From Solirubrobacteraceae bacterium (GTDB lineage: Bacteria > Actinomycetota > Thermoleophilia > Solirubrobacterales > Solirubrobacteraceae), in the NCBI GenBank assembly GCA_030447505.1, contig JAUJOT010000002.1, positions 124,001-188,000 on the forward strand: 64,000 bases of DNA, in the 5' to 3' direction. Below, piece after piece: positions 16,140-24,215 of this stretch (its first letter is position 1; each line of letters starts with the position of its first letter). The notes beneath the pieces were generated by a model. That model was given only the letters and a program-made list of their open reading frames with translations. It did not search any database and had not been told where the DNA came from. Position numbers and translations under genes: made by a program.

Positions 16140-17530
16140 CTCTGGCCTGCCGACGACGTCACGCTGAGGATCGTGGAGCGCTCGCGGTATGCCACCGCGC
16201 CCGCCGCCACCGTCAGCAGCACGCGCCCGCGCAGGCTGCGCTCGGCGAAGCAGCAGTTCTCCGAGCGGCTCTCGTAGCCGCTCTCGCCCACGACCCACTC
16301 TGCCTCGAGGTCGACGAGCACGAGGTTCGCCGGCTCGCCGGCGACGATCGTCGGCACGAACAGGTCGAGCAGCCCGAGCCCCGACGTCAGCTTCTCGACG
16401 ACGAGCCCCAGCGGCAGGATGCCGGGCACGACGAGGTCGGTGTAGACGGCGGCGAAGGCCGTCTCCAGGCCGGTCGTCCCCATCGGCGCCTGCTCGAACG
16501 GAACCTCCTTCTCGTCGCGCGCGTGCGGCGCGTGGTCGGTCGCGATGCAGTCGATCACGCCGCTGCGCAGGCCCTCGACGAGCGCCTGGCGATCCTCCTC
16601 GCTGCGCAGCGGCGGGTTCATCTTGCGCCGCGTGTCGAGGCCGCGGACGTCCTCGTCGGTCATCGTGAGGTGGTGCGGGCTCACCTCGCAGGTCACGGCG
16701 ACGCCGCGCGCCTTGGCCGCGGCGATCACCGCGACCGACTCGCGCGCCGAGAGGTGCTGGATGTGGATCCGCGCGTGCTCGTACTCGGCGAGGGCACAGT
16801 CGCGGGCGATCATCGTCGACTCGCTGACGCTCGGGATCCCGGCGACCCCGAGCAGCGCGCTGACGACGCCCTCGTGGATCGCGCCCTTGCCCGACAGCGA
16901 CGGGTCCTCCTCGTGCAGCGCGAGCACACCGCCGCACAGGCGCTGGTACTGCAGCGCGCGGCGAAAGATGCCGGCGTCGACGACGGGCCGGCCGTCGTCG
17001 GTGAAGCCGGCGGCGCCGAGCCCGCGCAGCTCGGCCATCTCGGTCAGCTCGCTGCCCTGCAGGCCGCGCGTGATCGCCGGCATGAAGCCGACCGGAACGC
17101 GCGCCTCGCGCGCGGCGGCATCGAGCAGCGCGCCGAGGATCGGCGCGCTGTCGACGACGGGCGCGGTGTTCGGCATCGCGATCACCGCGCAGTAGCCGCC
17201 GGCGGCTGCCGCCCGCGTCCCGGTCTCGAGGTCCTCCTTGTGCTCCTGGCCGGGCGTTCGCAGGTGCACGTGCGGGTCGACGAAGGCCGGAAGCAGGTGT
17301 CGGCCCTCGCCGTCGACCGTCTCGGCGCCGCGCGGCGCCGACAGGCTGCCGGCGCTCGCGATCTCGGCGATCTCCCCGCGCCGCACGAGCACGTCGTGCG
17401 CGCCGTCGAGGCCGGCACGCGGATCGAGCGCGTGGACGTTTCGCAGCAGCAGGTCGGCGGGTCGCGTGGGCGCGCTGACGAGGCGGACAGTGCGCGCGGC
17501 GCCGTTGCACGGCGGCTCGTGCGGGGTCAT
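16136..17530 (-). CDS. pyrC: Dihydroorotase
   Basis: PyrC cyclises carbamoyl aspartate to dihydroorotate. The 464-residue amidohydrolase shows the metal motif DPHVHLRTPG, the conserved AMPNTAPVVDS, further metal ligands around HIQHLSARES and EVSPHHLTMTDED, and the catalytic IATDHAPHARDEK. GFTDDGRPV lies where other dihydroorotases have a carboxylated Lys, as in the Asp-containing type I enzymes. The N terminus is about 25 residues longer than minimal, so the start is uncertain. It overlaps pyrB by 4 nt. Its 3' end was the source of a tandem duplication. Confidence 0.96.
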   Translation of the reverse strand: MTPHEPPCNGAARTVRLVSAPTRPADLLLRNVHALDPRAGLDGAHDVLVRRGEIAEIASAGSLSAPRGAETVDGEGRHLLPAFVDPHVHLRTPGQEHKEDLETGTRAAAAGGYCAVIAMPNTAPVVDSAPILGALLDAAAREARVPVGFMPAITRGLQGSELTEMAELRGLGAAGFTDDGRPVVDAGIFRRALQYQRLCGGVLALHEEDPSLSGKGAIHEGVVSALLGVAGIPSVSESTMIARDCALAEYEHARIHIQHLSARESVAVIAAAKARGVAVTCEVSPHHLTMTDEDVRGLDTRRKMNPPLRSEEDRQALVEGLRSGVIDCIATDHAPHARDEKEVPFEQAPMGTTGLETAFAAVYTDLVVPGILPLGLVVEKLTSGLGLLDLFVPTIVAGEPANLVLVDLEAEWVVGESGYESRSENCCFAERSLRGRVLLTVAAGAVAYRERSTILSVTSSAGQR

Positions 17531-18468
17531 GCGAGCTGCGGTTCTGTCGGCTGCGGCGCGCTGCGCTCGTCGCGAGCTCCTGCGAGAACCTCGTAGAGGA
17601 CGCCCATCCGCACGACGACGCCGGACTTCACCTGCATCGTGATGACCGCCTGCGGCGAGTCGACGACCTCGCCCGACAGCTCGACGCCGCGGTTGACCGG
17701 ACCGGGGTGCATGAGCACTTGGCGCGGGCCGAGGCGGCGGCCGTTGATCTGGTAGTTGGCGGCGTACTCGCGCAGGCTCGGCACGAAGTGCTGGTCCATG
17801 CGCTCGTGCTGCATCCGCAGCGCGTAGACGACGTCCGCCTCGCGCAGGTCGTCGAGGTCGTAGCGCACGTCGCAGCCGAGCGCCTCGATGCCGCGCGGGA
17901 TCAGCGTCGGCGGCCCGCAGACGGTGACGTCGGCACCCATCTTGCGGAAGGCGAGGATGTTCGAGCGCGCCACGCGCGAGTGCGCGACGTCCCCCACGAT
18001 CCAGATGTTCCGACCCTCCAGCGAGCCGAGCTTCTGGCGCAGCGTGTGGACGTCGAGCAGCGCCTGCGTCGGATGCTCGTGCTTGCCGTCGCCGGCGTTG
18101 ACGATCGCGGCCGTCGTCCAGCTCGCGACGAGCGCGGCGGCGCCCGCGTAGGGCGTGCGGATGACGATCGCGTCGGGCGAGTGCGCGGTCAGCGTCAACA
18201 CGGTGTCCTTCAGCGACTCGCCCTTCTCGACGCTCGAGCCGCTGGCGGCGAAGTTCACGACGTCCGCGCTCAGGCGCTTGGCGGCGAGCTCGAAGGACGA
18301 GCGGGTGCGCGTCGAGGCCTCGTAGAAGAGGTTGAGCACCGTACGGCCGCGCAGCGCCGGGACCTTCTTGATGTCGCGGTGCGAGACCTCCTCGAAGGCG
18401 GCCGCGCGGTCGAGGATGCGCTCGATGTCATCGCGGGTCAGATCCTCGATCGACAGGAGGTGCCTCAT
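17527..18468 (-). CDS. pyrB: Aspartate carbamoyltransferase catalytic subunit
   Basis: PyrB condenses carbamoyl phosphate with aspartate. The 313-residue protein carries the carbamoyl-phosphate motif STRTRSSFE, HPTQALLDVHT and the aspartate-binding region VYALRMQHERM, and ends near HPGPVNRGVEL. The ATG at 18468 gives the expected MRHLLSIEDL start and overlaps the pyrR stop in ATGA; the longer upstream frame would overlap pyrR and is rejected. No regulatory pyrI gene is adjacent. Confidence 0.97.
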   Translation of the reverse strand: MRHLLSIEDLTRDDIERILDRAAAFEEVSHRDIKKVPALRGRTVLNLFYEASTRTRSSFELAAKRLSADVVNFAASGSSVEKGESLKDTVLTLTAHSPDAIVIRTPYAGAAALVASWTTAAIVNAGDGKHEHPTQALLDVHTLRQKLGSLEGRNIWIVGDVAHSRVARSNILAFRKMGADVTVCGPPTLIPRGIEALGCDVRYDLDDLREADVVYALRMQHERMDQHFVPSLREYAANYQINGRRLGPRQVLMHPGPVNRGVELSGEVVDSPQAVITMQVKSGVVVRMGVLYEVLAGARDERSAPQPTEPQLA

Positions 18469-19082
18469 CGACCCGGTACCTCCGCGGCGATTCCGGCCCC
18501 GCGTTCTGAGGGTGCCTCTCCGCATCCGCCCTCGCGTGGGTCTCGCGGCTGCTCCGCGATCGTCACGCAGTCCTCGCCGTCGATCTCGGTCACCCGCACG
18601 AAGACGCGCTCGCTGCGCGCGGTCGGCAGGTTCTTGCCGACGTAGTCGGGGCGCAACGGCAGCTCGCGGTGGCCGCGGTCGGCGAGCACCGCGAGCTGGA
18701 CGCGCTGCGGGCGCCCGTAGTCGAAGAGCGCCTCGATCGCGGCGCGAGCGGTGCGGCCGGTGAAGAGGACGTCGTCGACGATGACGATCGTGCGCCCATC
18801 GATCTCGAAGTCCAGGTGCGTCGCGTGGACGACCGGCGCGCCCCCGCGCAGCGTCACGTCGTCGCGATAGAAGGCGATGTCGACGTCGCCGAGCGGGACG
18901 TCGACGTCATGCAGCTCGGCGAGCAGCTCGCGCAGCCGGGCGGCGAGGACGGCGCCGCGACGGTGGATGCCGACGAGCGCAAGCTGGTCCGGCTCGCCAG
19001 AGTTCTCGACGATCTCGTGCGCGATGCGCGTGAGCGCGCGCCGCATCTCATCGCCGTCAAGGACGACCTTCGGACCTGGCAT
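18465..19082 (-). CDS. pyrR: PyrR, pyrimidine operon RNA-binding regulator / uracil phosphoribosyltransferase
   Basis: PyrR senses UMP and binds a conserved hairpin in pyr mRNA leaders. The 205-residue protein has the PRPP-binding motif TIVIVDDVLFTGRTARAA and the typical N terminus (ALTRIAHEIVENSG). A C-terminal extension of about 25 residues goes beyond the usual family length. The ATG at 19082 follows AGGAAGG. A PyrR-binding loop lies directly upstream, touching that ribosome site, so autoregulation of the whole operon by translational repression is likely. Confidence 0.96.
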   Translation of the reverse strand: MPGPKVVLDGDEMRRALTRIAHEIVENSGEPDQLALVGIHRRGAVLAARLRELLAELHDVDVPLGDVDIAFYRDDVTLRGGAPVVHATHLDFEIDGRTIVIVDDVLFTGRTARAAIEALFDYGRPQRVQLAVLADRGHRELPLRPDYVGKNLPTARSERVFVRVTEIDGEDCVTIAEQPRDPREGGCGEAPSERGAGIAAEVPGR

Positions 19083-19095
19083 GTGTGTCCTTCCT

Positions 19096-19109
19096 GGCCT
19101 CACGGGACC
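19096..19109 (-). promoter_or_regulatory. PyrR-binding RNA loop in the pyr operon leader
   Basis: The minus-strand sequence GGTCCCGTGAGGCC matches the published PyrR anti-antiterminator loop pattern (A/G)R-UCC-N-G-N-GAGG-Y(U/C), with G-C closing pairs and CC/GG below. It abuts the pyrR ribosome site AGGAAGG (19089-19095), so bound PyrR would block initiation, as described for mycobacterial pyrR. Confidence 0.82.
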
Positions 19110-19138
19110 GGGTTAAAGGAGCGGTTGCGGTGCTTGCG

Positions 19139-19144
19139 AGGGTA
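19139..19144 (-). promoter_or_regulatory. Candidate -10 (TACCCT) of the pyr operon
   Basis: TACCCT is the only TANNNT close upstream of the PyrR loop. Transcription starting about 7 nt downstream would give a leader of roughly 50 nt with the loop near its 5' end. The -35 region is weak. Confidence 0.35.
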
Positions 19145-19713
19145 GCAGCGCGCGCGGCGGCTGATCGGTCGCGCGATGGGACGTCCGCTGCATCGGTCCT
19201 GCGCGCGCACGCGCGCTCACGTCGGCGTCGGCTGTGTGGCCGAGCGAAACCGCGGGCCGTGCTGGAATCCAGCAGTGGTGGGACGCAGCGCGGCGCGACC
19301 CCTCCGCCCGGCTTGAGCGCGAAGATCGCGGAACCAAGCGCCGGCGGGACTACTGACCGCTGGCGGCGGTGCGGTCCCGTACTCGGTCGAGACTTCTGAC
19401 TACGCCGTGCTTGGGTTGTGTCCAAAGGGGCAAAGTAGCCCGCCCGTCGGTTGCGGCCAGGGCGTGACGGCCGCTTCGCCTGTGCGCTCGAGGTCGAGGC
19501 GGGTGGTCATGTCGAGGTGGAAGGTGGTCGCAGGGACGCCACAGACAAAGCCCGCGCTCACACAGCGCCGATCGTCGAAGAACCGGCCTGCCCGATCTGC
19601 GCTCTCGCAAGAGGCCCCTGAAACCCGGTCCGGCGACCGTCGCCACCGACCCGGACGTGAACTTCAAGTCGGCATTTTCATCCCTGACGAGGAGCAGCAG
19701 CGGGCGGGCGCCC
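19145..19713. other. Non-coding or decayed stretch between pyrR and the hemerythrin gene
   Basis: No convincing gene. On the minus strand (about 19405-19640) one frame reads ASCESADRAGRFFDDRRCV and then about 50 further residues to a TAG, with no good start and no family recognised. It could be a short protein or a remnant. Confidence 0.5.
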
Positions 19714-20289
19714 TCAGTTGTCGGTGCCGCGGCCGGTGGCGACGTCGCGCATGCGGTCGAAGAGTGACGCCGCCGGGCCGGCCGCGATGCGCGGAAGCGG
19801 CTCGTTGGGCACGTTCGGGTGTGGCCGCGTCGGCGCCACCTTCTTGAACGCCTCGACGCGGGCGCCGAGGCTGCGCAGCTCGTCCTCATCGACGACCTGG
19901 CGCATGTGCGCGAACATCTGGCCCTCCTCTTCGGCGATGTGCTTGCGGATCTCGCGCATGAGCGTCGCGACCTCATCATCGAAGGCCGGGTCGTCCGGGT
20001 CGAGCTTTTCGATGCGGTGCAGCGTCTCCTCGGCGCTGGCGTGCTCCTTGCGGGCACGCTCAGCCTCCTCGGCGCTGACCTTCTTGTCCACCCGCGGGTA
20101 GACGAGCACCTCCTCGGCGACCGAATGGCGGACGAGCTCGATCGTTACCCGGTCGGCCACGTCCTTGCGCCGCGACTTGGCCTCTTCCGTCGAGGCGCCG
20201 CGCAGAGACTCGAGCTCCGCGAACATCTGCTCGACCTCGCGGTGATCGTGCTCGAGAACCTCGATCACGTCGCGCTGCTCGTCAGCCAT
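19714..20289 (-). CDS. Hemerythrin-like HHE-domain protein
   Basis: The 191-residue helical protein starts MADEQRDVIEVLEHDHREVEQ. It has the HHE pattern of metal-ligand His/Glu (EHDHREVEQMF; RHSVAEEVLVYPRV; HIAEEEGQMFAHMRQ), which bind a di-iron centre in hemerythrin-like proteins. Such proteins are linked to O2, NO or redox handling; the ligand here is unknown. AGGAGG lies 5-6 nt before ATG 20289, which decides the start. It is divergent from the VOC gene, with 124 nt between them. Confidence 0.9.
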   Translation of the reverse strand: MADEQRDVIEVLEHDHREVEQMFAELESLRGASTEEAKSRRKDVADRVTIELVRHSVAEEVLVYPRVDKKVSAEEAERARKEHASAEETLHRIEKLDPDDPAFDDEVATLMREIRKHIAEEEGQMFAHMRQVVDEDELRSLGARVEAFKKVAPTRPHPNVPNEPLPRIAAGPAASLFDRMRDVATGRGTDN

Positions 20290-20401
20290 CACAGCCTCCT
20301 GAAGGTTCGACTCACGCCCGAATCGCCCGCAGCAAGGGTGTCCCCCGATGCACGCCCTCACGAACCGGCGCTCGTCGCACCGAATGCGGCTCTCGCTCCT
20401 C

Positions 20402-20407
20402 TACGCT
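20402..20407 (+). promoter_or_regulatory. Leaderless-type -10 (TACGCT) of the VOC gene
   Basis: TACGCT ends 6 nt before the GTG at 20414, supporting that GTG as start of a leaderless message. Confidence 0.4.
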
Positions 20408-20413
20408 CGTCCG

Positions 20414-20848
20414 GTGGCACGCGCCCTTGGCATCAACCATGTCGCGCTCGAGGTCGGCGACATCGACGAGGCGCTGACCTGGTACGCGCGCTTCCTCGAG
20501 TTCGATCTGCGCGGCAGGCGGCCGACGATGGCGTGGATCGACCTGGGTGATCAGTTCCTCGCGCTGAGCTCCGGGCGTCGACAGGGGCCAGACGACGGGC
20601 GCCACTTCGGCCTCGTGGTGGACGACAAGGAGGCGGTGCGCGCGGTGCTCGCCGACGAGGGCGTTGACGTGCCAGTGAGCGGCGGCCTTCGCTTCCAGGA
20701 CCCGTGGGGCAACGCCGTCGAAATTGTCGACTACCGCGACGTGCAGTTCACGAAGCCGCCGGCGATTCTCGCGGCGTTGGTGCCCGAAGGCCTGCAAAAG
20801 AGCGCCGCCGCGCACGAGGAACTCGTGCGCAAGGGCCTCGCGGGTTGA
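20414..20848 (+). CDS. VOC-superfamily (glyoxalase/bleomycin-resistance fold) protein
   Basis: The protein of about 144 residues begins VARALGINHVALEVGDIDEAL and has the two beta-alpha-beta-beta-beta modules of the VOC fold. The first metal-type His is in INHVALEVGD, a second in GRHFGLVVDD, and an acidic ligand candidate in DPWGNAVEIVDYRD. Members include glyoxalases, dioxygenases and resistance proteins; the substrate cannot be inferred. ATG codons at 20348 and 20384 are alternative starts. The 281 nt downstream to rnz (20849-21129) shows no gene or clear terminator. Confidence 0.8.
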   Translation: MARALGINHVALEVGDIDEALTWYARFLEFDLRGRRPTMAWIDLGDQFLALSSGRRQGPDDGRHFGLVVDDKEAVRAVLADEGVDVPVSGGLRFQDPWGNAVEIVDYRDVQFTKPPAILAALVPEGLQKSAAAHEELVRKGLAG

Positions 20849-21129
20849 CGCGCAGGGCCTTGCCGGTTCGGCGATATCCAGCGCTCTCGATGACGACCAG
20901 CCGGACTGCTTCTGGTGTTCGTCCAACGGGGCAGTCCGACCGCGAGGTCGGCGCTGCGTCTAACGGGCTGGGCGAAGATCCGGGGCGCCGCGCTTCGTCT
21001 ACGCCGAGCTGAGCGGCGACGAACGGCCGGGCCGGTTCGATCAACCGCGTCCGCCGACTTCGCCCGGTCAGACAGTCGACCCCAACTCGGTCGTCGCCGG
21101 AGATCGCGGCAGCGGTCCTGCCCGCGCGG

Positions 21130-22107
21130 CTACGCCGGCGATTGGAGCGGCGCCGCAGACGGGGGCGCCGGCTGGCGCTGCGGGGACTCCCAGCGGACGA
21201 GCTGCGGCGCGCCGCGCTCGGGCAGCGGGATCTCGATCGTGTCGAAGTCGCGCGGGACCTCGGTGTCGGCGAAGACGGCGCGCGCCTCGTCGCGGATCTC
21301 GTGCCCGGCGTAGCGCGAGGAGAGGTGCGTCAGCGCGAGCATGGCGACCTCGGCGTCGGCGGCGACCTGGGCCGCCTGGCGCGCGGTGCTGTGGCCGGTC
21401 GCGGCCGCGCGCGCGGCGTCCTCATGGGCGAAGGTCGCCTCGTGGACGAGCACGTCGGCGCCGTGGGCGGCGACGACGACGCTGTCGGTCGGCGCGGTGT
21501 CGCCGGTGACCACGACCTTGCGGCCGGCGCGCTCCTCCCCCACGACCTGCTCAGGTGAAACGCCCTCGACGGTCTCACCGCGCTGCAGCCGCCCGAAGTC
21601 GGGACCCGGGGTAACGCCCAGGCGCCTCGCGAGCTCGGCGTCGAAGCGGCCGGGCCGGGCGTCCTCGACGAGCGCGTAGCCGAACGCGGTCGTGCCGTGG
21701 CGCACGCTGATCGCGACGATCTCTAAATCGTCGCGGCGGATTGCCTCGTCGGGCTCGAGGTCGCGGATCGTCAGGCCGTATCGCGGGCGCCCGTAGACGG
21801 GCCGCAGGCGCTCGAGCAGCGCGCTCGTGCCGGGTGGCCCGTGGACCGTCAGCGGCTTCTCCCGATCGCGCAGCTCGAAGGACTTCAGCATCCCCGGCAG
21901 GCCGAGCCAGTGGTCGGCGTGCAGGTGCGTCAGGAAGATGTCGGTGAGGTCGGCCAGGCCGACCGAGCGCACGAGCTGGCGCTGCGTGCCCTCGCCGCAG
22001 TCGATCAGGATCCGCTCGCTGCCGCGGCGGATCAGCAGCGCCGGCAGCCCGCGGCGCGCCGACGGCACAGACCCGGCGGTGCCGGCGAAGAAGAGCGACA
22101 GATCCAT
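21130..22107 (-). CDS. rnz: Ribonuclease Z (tRNA 3' processing endonuclease)
   Basis: RNase Z removes 3' trailers from tRNA precursors lacking CCA; notably the tRNA-Arg in this window has no encoded CCA. The 325-residue metallo-beta-lactamase-fold protein shows LIDCGEGTQRQL, the zinc motif THLHADHWLGLPG, GDTAPTD and VHEATFAHED, all tRNase Z landmarks, plus a Pro-rich tail. The ATG at 22107 lies 8 nt after a TACTCT -10, a leaderless arrangement. Confidence 0.94.
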   Translation of the reverse strand: MDLSLFFAGTAGSVPSARRGLPALLIRRGSERILIDCGEGTQRQLVRSVGLADLTDIFLTHLHADHWLGLPGMLKSFELRDREKPLTVHGPPGTSALLERLRPVYGRPRYGLTIRDLEPDEAIRRDDLEIVAISVRHGTTAFGYALVEDARPGRFDAELARRLGVTPGPDFGRLQRGETVEGVSPEQVVGEERAGRKVVVTGDTAPTDSVVVAAHGADVLVHEATFAHEDAARAAATGHSTARQAAQVAADAEVAMLALTHLSSRYAGHEIRDEARAVFADTEVPRDFDTIEIPLPERGAPQLVRWESPQRQPAPPSAAPLQSPA

Positions 22108-22115
22108 GCCCCGCG

Positions 22116-22121
22116 AGAGTA
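22116..22121 (-). promoter_or_regulatory. Leaderless-type -10 (TACTCT) of rnz
   Basis: TACTCT ends 8 nt before the rnz ATG; no Shine-Dalgarno sequence is present. Confidence 0.5.
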
Positions 22122-22295
22122 CTGCGAGCGGTTGGGGCCCGCCTGGGCGTCGCGTCCGAGCGTCACGCGGAGGCCGTCAGCGAGTCGGAGGAGCTGCGCG
22201 CGTTTCGTCCTGCGCCGTCGAGCTGCGAGCTCGTGTAACCCGACCGCCGGCCCGGTGTCTTGTCGACCAATGGTCAGCAAGCTCTAGGAGGCCGG

Positions 22296-24034
22296 ATGGA
22301 TTCACTCTCTGCCATGTTCAGGACGGCCGGGCGCCGGCTGTGGCGGCACTTTCGCCCGCTCGCCGGGATCGCGCTCGTCGTCGGTATCGCCCTGACGCGG
22401 CCAATCGCGAGGCGCTTGCGGCCGTCGAGTGGACGATCGAGCCGCTCGCGCTCGCAGCCGCGATCGCGCTGCTCGCCGTCGCGCCGCTGGCGCAGGCGCT
22501 GACGCTGCGGATCGCGCTGCAGCAGCTCGGCGCCGCTGCTCCCCCTGTCGCGACGCTGCGGATCTGGGCGCGCTCATATCTGCTGCGCTACGAGCCCAGC
22601 GGTGCCGTCGGCTTCGTCTACCGGGTGCGCGAGCGCGAGCGCCTCGGCGCGACGACGGCGCAGGTGCTGACGGCCTCCGGCTACGAGCAGCTCGCCGCCG
22701 TCACGGCGGGCGCGCTCGTCGCCGTCGTCGCGTTCGCCGCCGCCGGCGCAACCCCGCCGCTGCTCGCCCTGATCCTCGCCGGGGCGCACGCGGCGGCCGC
22801 GATCGCGGTGCGTCCCGCACTGCTCGGCGACCGCATCGCGCGCTCGCTGTCGCGCCGCGGCGTCGCGCTCGCCGGCGTCATGCGCGGGCGCACGCTCGCG
22901 CTGCTCGTCGCGATCGACGCCGCCGGCTGGGCCGCCACCGGCTGCGGCGCGGCGCTGCTCGCCGACGGCCTGCTCGGGGCGGCCGCGCCGAGCGCGTTGC
23001 TGCTGCTCGGCGCCTTTGCGCTGTCGCTGACGGTGGGCGCGCTCGTGCCGCTGCTGCCCGCCGGCCTCGGCCCGCGCGACGCCGCGCTGACGGTCGCACT
23101 GGCGCCGGCCGCCGGCCCCGGCGCGGCCGCGCTGCTCGCGATCGCGCTGCGGGCGGTCTCGTTCGCCGGCGAGATCCTCGCCGTCGCGGTCGCCGAGGTC
23201 GTGGCGCTGCTGCGCGATCGCCGCCGGAAGCGCGTCGCAGGCAGCGGCGGGAGCGTCGGTCTGCGCGAGACGCGCTCCCCGCGCGAGCTCACCGCCGACG
23301 CGCGCACGATCGTCGTGGTCCCCACGTACGACGAGCTTGGGTCGCTGCCGCTCTTCGTCGAGCGCTTCGCGCCGACCGGCATGGAGCTGCTGATCGTCGA
23401 CGACAGCTCCCCGGACGGCACCGGCGTGCTCGCAGACGAGCTCGCCGCGACCCGCCCGTGGATGCACGTGCTGCACCGCGCCGAGAAGGACGGGCTCGGG
23501 ATGGCCTACCGCGCCGGCTTCGCCTGGTGTCTGAAACGCGGCTATGAGGTCATCGGCCAGATGGACTGCGACCTCTCCCACCCACCGGAGAAGCTCGCCG
23601 AGATGCGCGCGGTGCTGCTCGACCGCGATGCCGGCCTCGTGCTCGGCTCGCGCTATCTACGCGGCGGCGGGACCGACGGCTGGAGCGCAACCCGTCTGGC
23701 GCTCAGCCGCGTCGGCTGCAGCGCGGCGCGGCGTGCGCTCGGCCTGCCGTTCAGCGACCTCAGCGGCGGCTTCAAGACGTGGCGCGCGGACTGCCTCGAC
23801 GCGATCGGTATCGACGAGCTGCTGAGCGCCGGCTACGCCTTCCAGGTCGAGACGACGCAGCTCGCCCACCTCGCGGGCGCGCGCATCGAAGAGGTGCCGT
23901 TCGTCTTCTCCGAGCGGATCGCCGGCGCATCGAAGATGACGCTGCGGATCTCACTCGAAGGCATCCGCGTGACGCTCGCCCTGCGTCGCCACCACCGACG
24001 TGCGCGCCGCCACCGACCGATCGCGGCGTTGTAG
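22296..24034 (+). CDS. Flippase-like membrane domain fused to a polyprenol-phosphate mannosyltransferase, with an apparent frameshift
   Basis: From about 22400 a long frame encodes an LPG-synthase/flippase-like domain of about seven membrane helices, then from about 23290 a GT2 domain of the dolichol/polyprenol-phosphate mannose synthase type (VVVPTYDELGSLPLF, LIVDDSSPDGTG, MDCDLSHPPEKL, LSGGFKTWRADCL). The natural N terminus is in another frame: AGGAGG (22286-22291) then ATG 22296 encoding MDSLSAMFRTAGRRLW and a first helix GIALVVGIALT. The two frames meet near 22395-22410 and need a -1 shift, by deletion, sequencing error or slippage. A GTG at 22340 in the downstream frame is a poor alternative. 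Expected activity is transfer of mannose to polyprenyl phosphate, with possible lipid handling by the same chain. Confidence 0.8.
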
Positions 24035-24037
24035 CCT
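24032..24037 (+). promoter_or_regulatory. -10 element (TAGCCT) for tRNA-Arg overlapping the upstream stop codon
   Basis: TAGCCT lies 9 nt before the tRNA 5' end. Its first three bases are the stop codon of the mannosyltransferase gene. Confidence 0.5.
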
Positions 24038-24046
24038 TCGACGCAC

Positions 24047-24120
24047 GCGCCCGTAGCTCAGCTGGATAGAGCGCCGCCCTCCGGAGGCGGAGGTCACAGG
24101 TTCGAATCCTGTCGGGCGCG
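24047..24120 (+). tRNA. tRNA-Arg (anticodon CCG)
   Basis: A complete cloverleaf: acceptor GCGCCCG/CGGGCGC with discriminator G, D-arm GCTC/GAGC, anticodon stem CCGCC/GGCGG with loop CTCCGGA giving anticodon CCG (reads CGG), and T-arm ACAGG-TTCGAAT-CCTGT. The length is 74 nt and CCA is not encoded, so it must be added after trimming. Confidence 0.98.
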
Positions 24121-24215
24121 CTGCGGGTCCGTCGGCGCGCATCGCTGCTTCGACGATGACGTCACCGGCGCGCGCCACCCGCGCGCTCAGCTTCAGCAGC
24201 TGACGATCCGCGTGC

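Noticed and set aside
20849-21129. Possible integron attC or mobile-element scar (TCTAACGGGCTG motif)
   Set aside because: No paired RYYYAAC/GTTRRRY ends and no integrase or transposase anywhere in the window.
22260-22502. Independent 80-codon gene at the start of the flippase-mannosyltransferase
   Set aside because: From ATG 22296 it supplies exactly the missing first helix of the next domain and then turns into Arg/Ser-rich sequence, so it is better explained as the N terminus before a frameshift.
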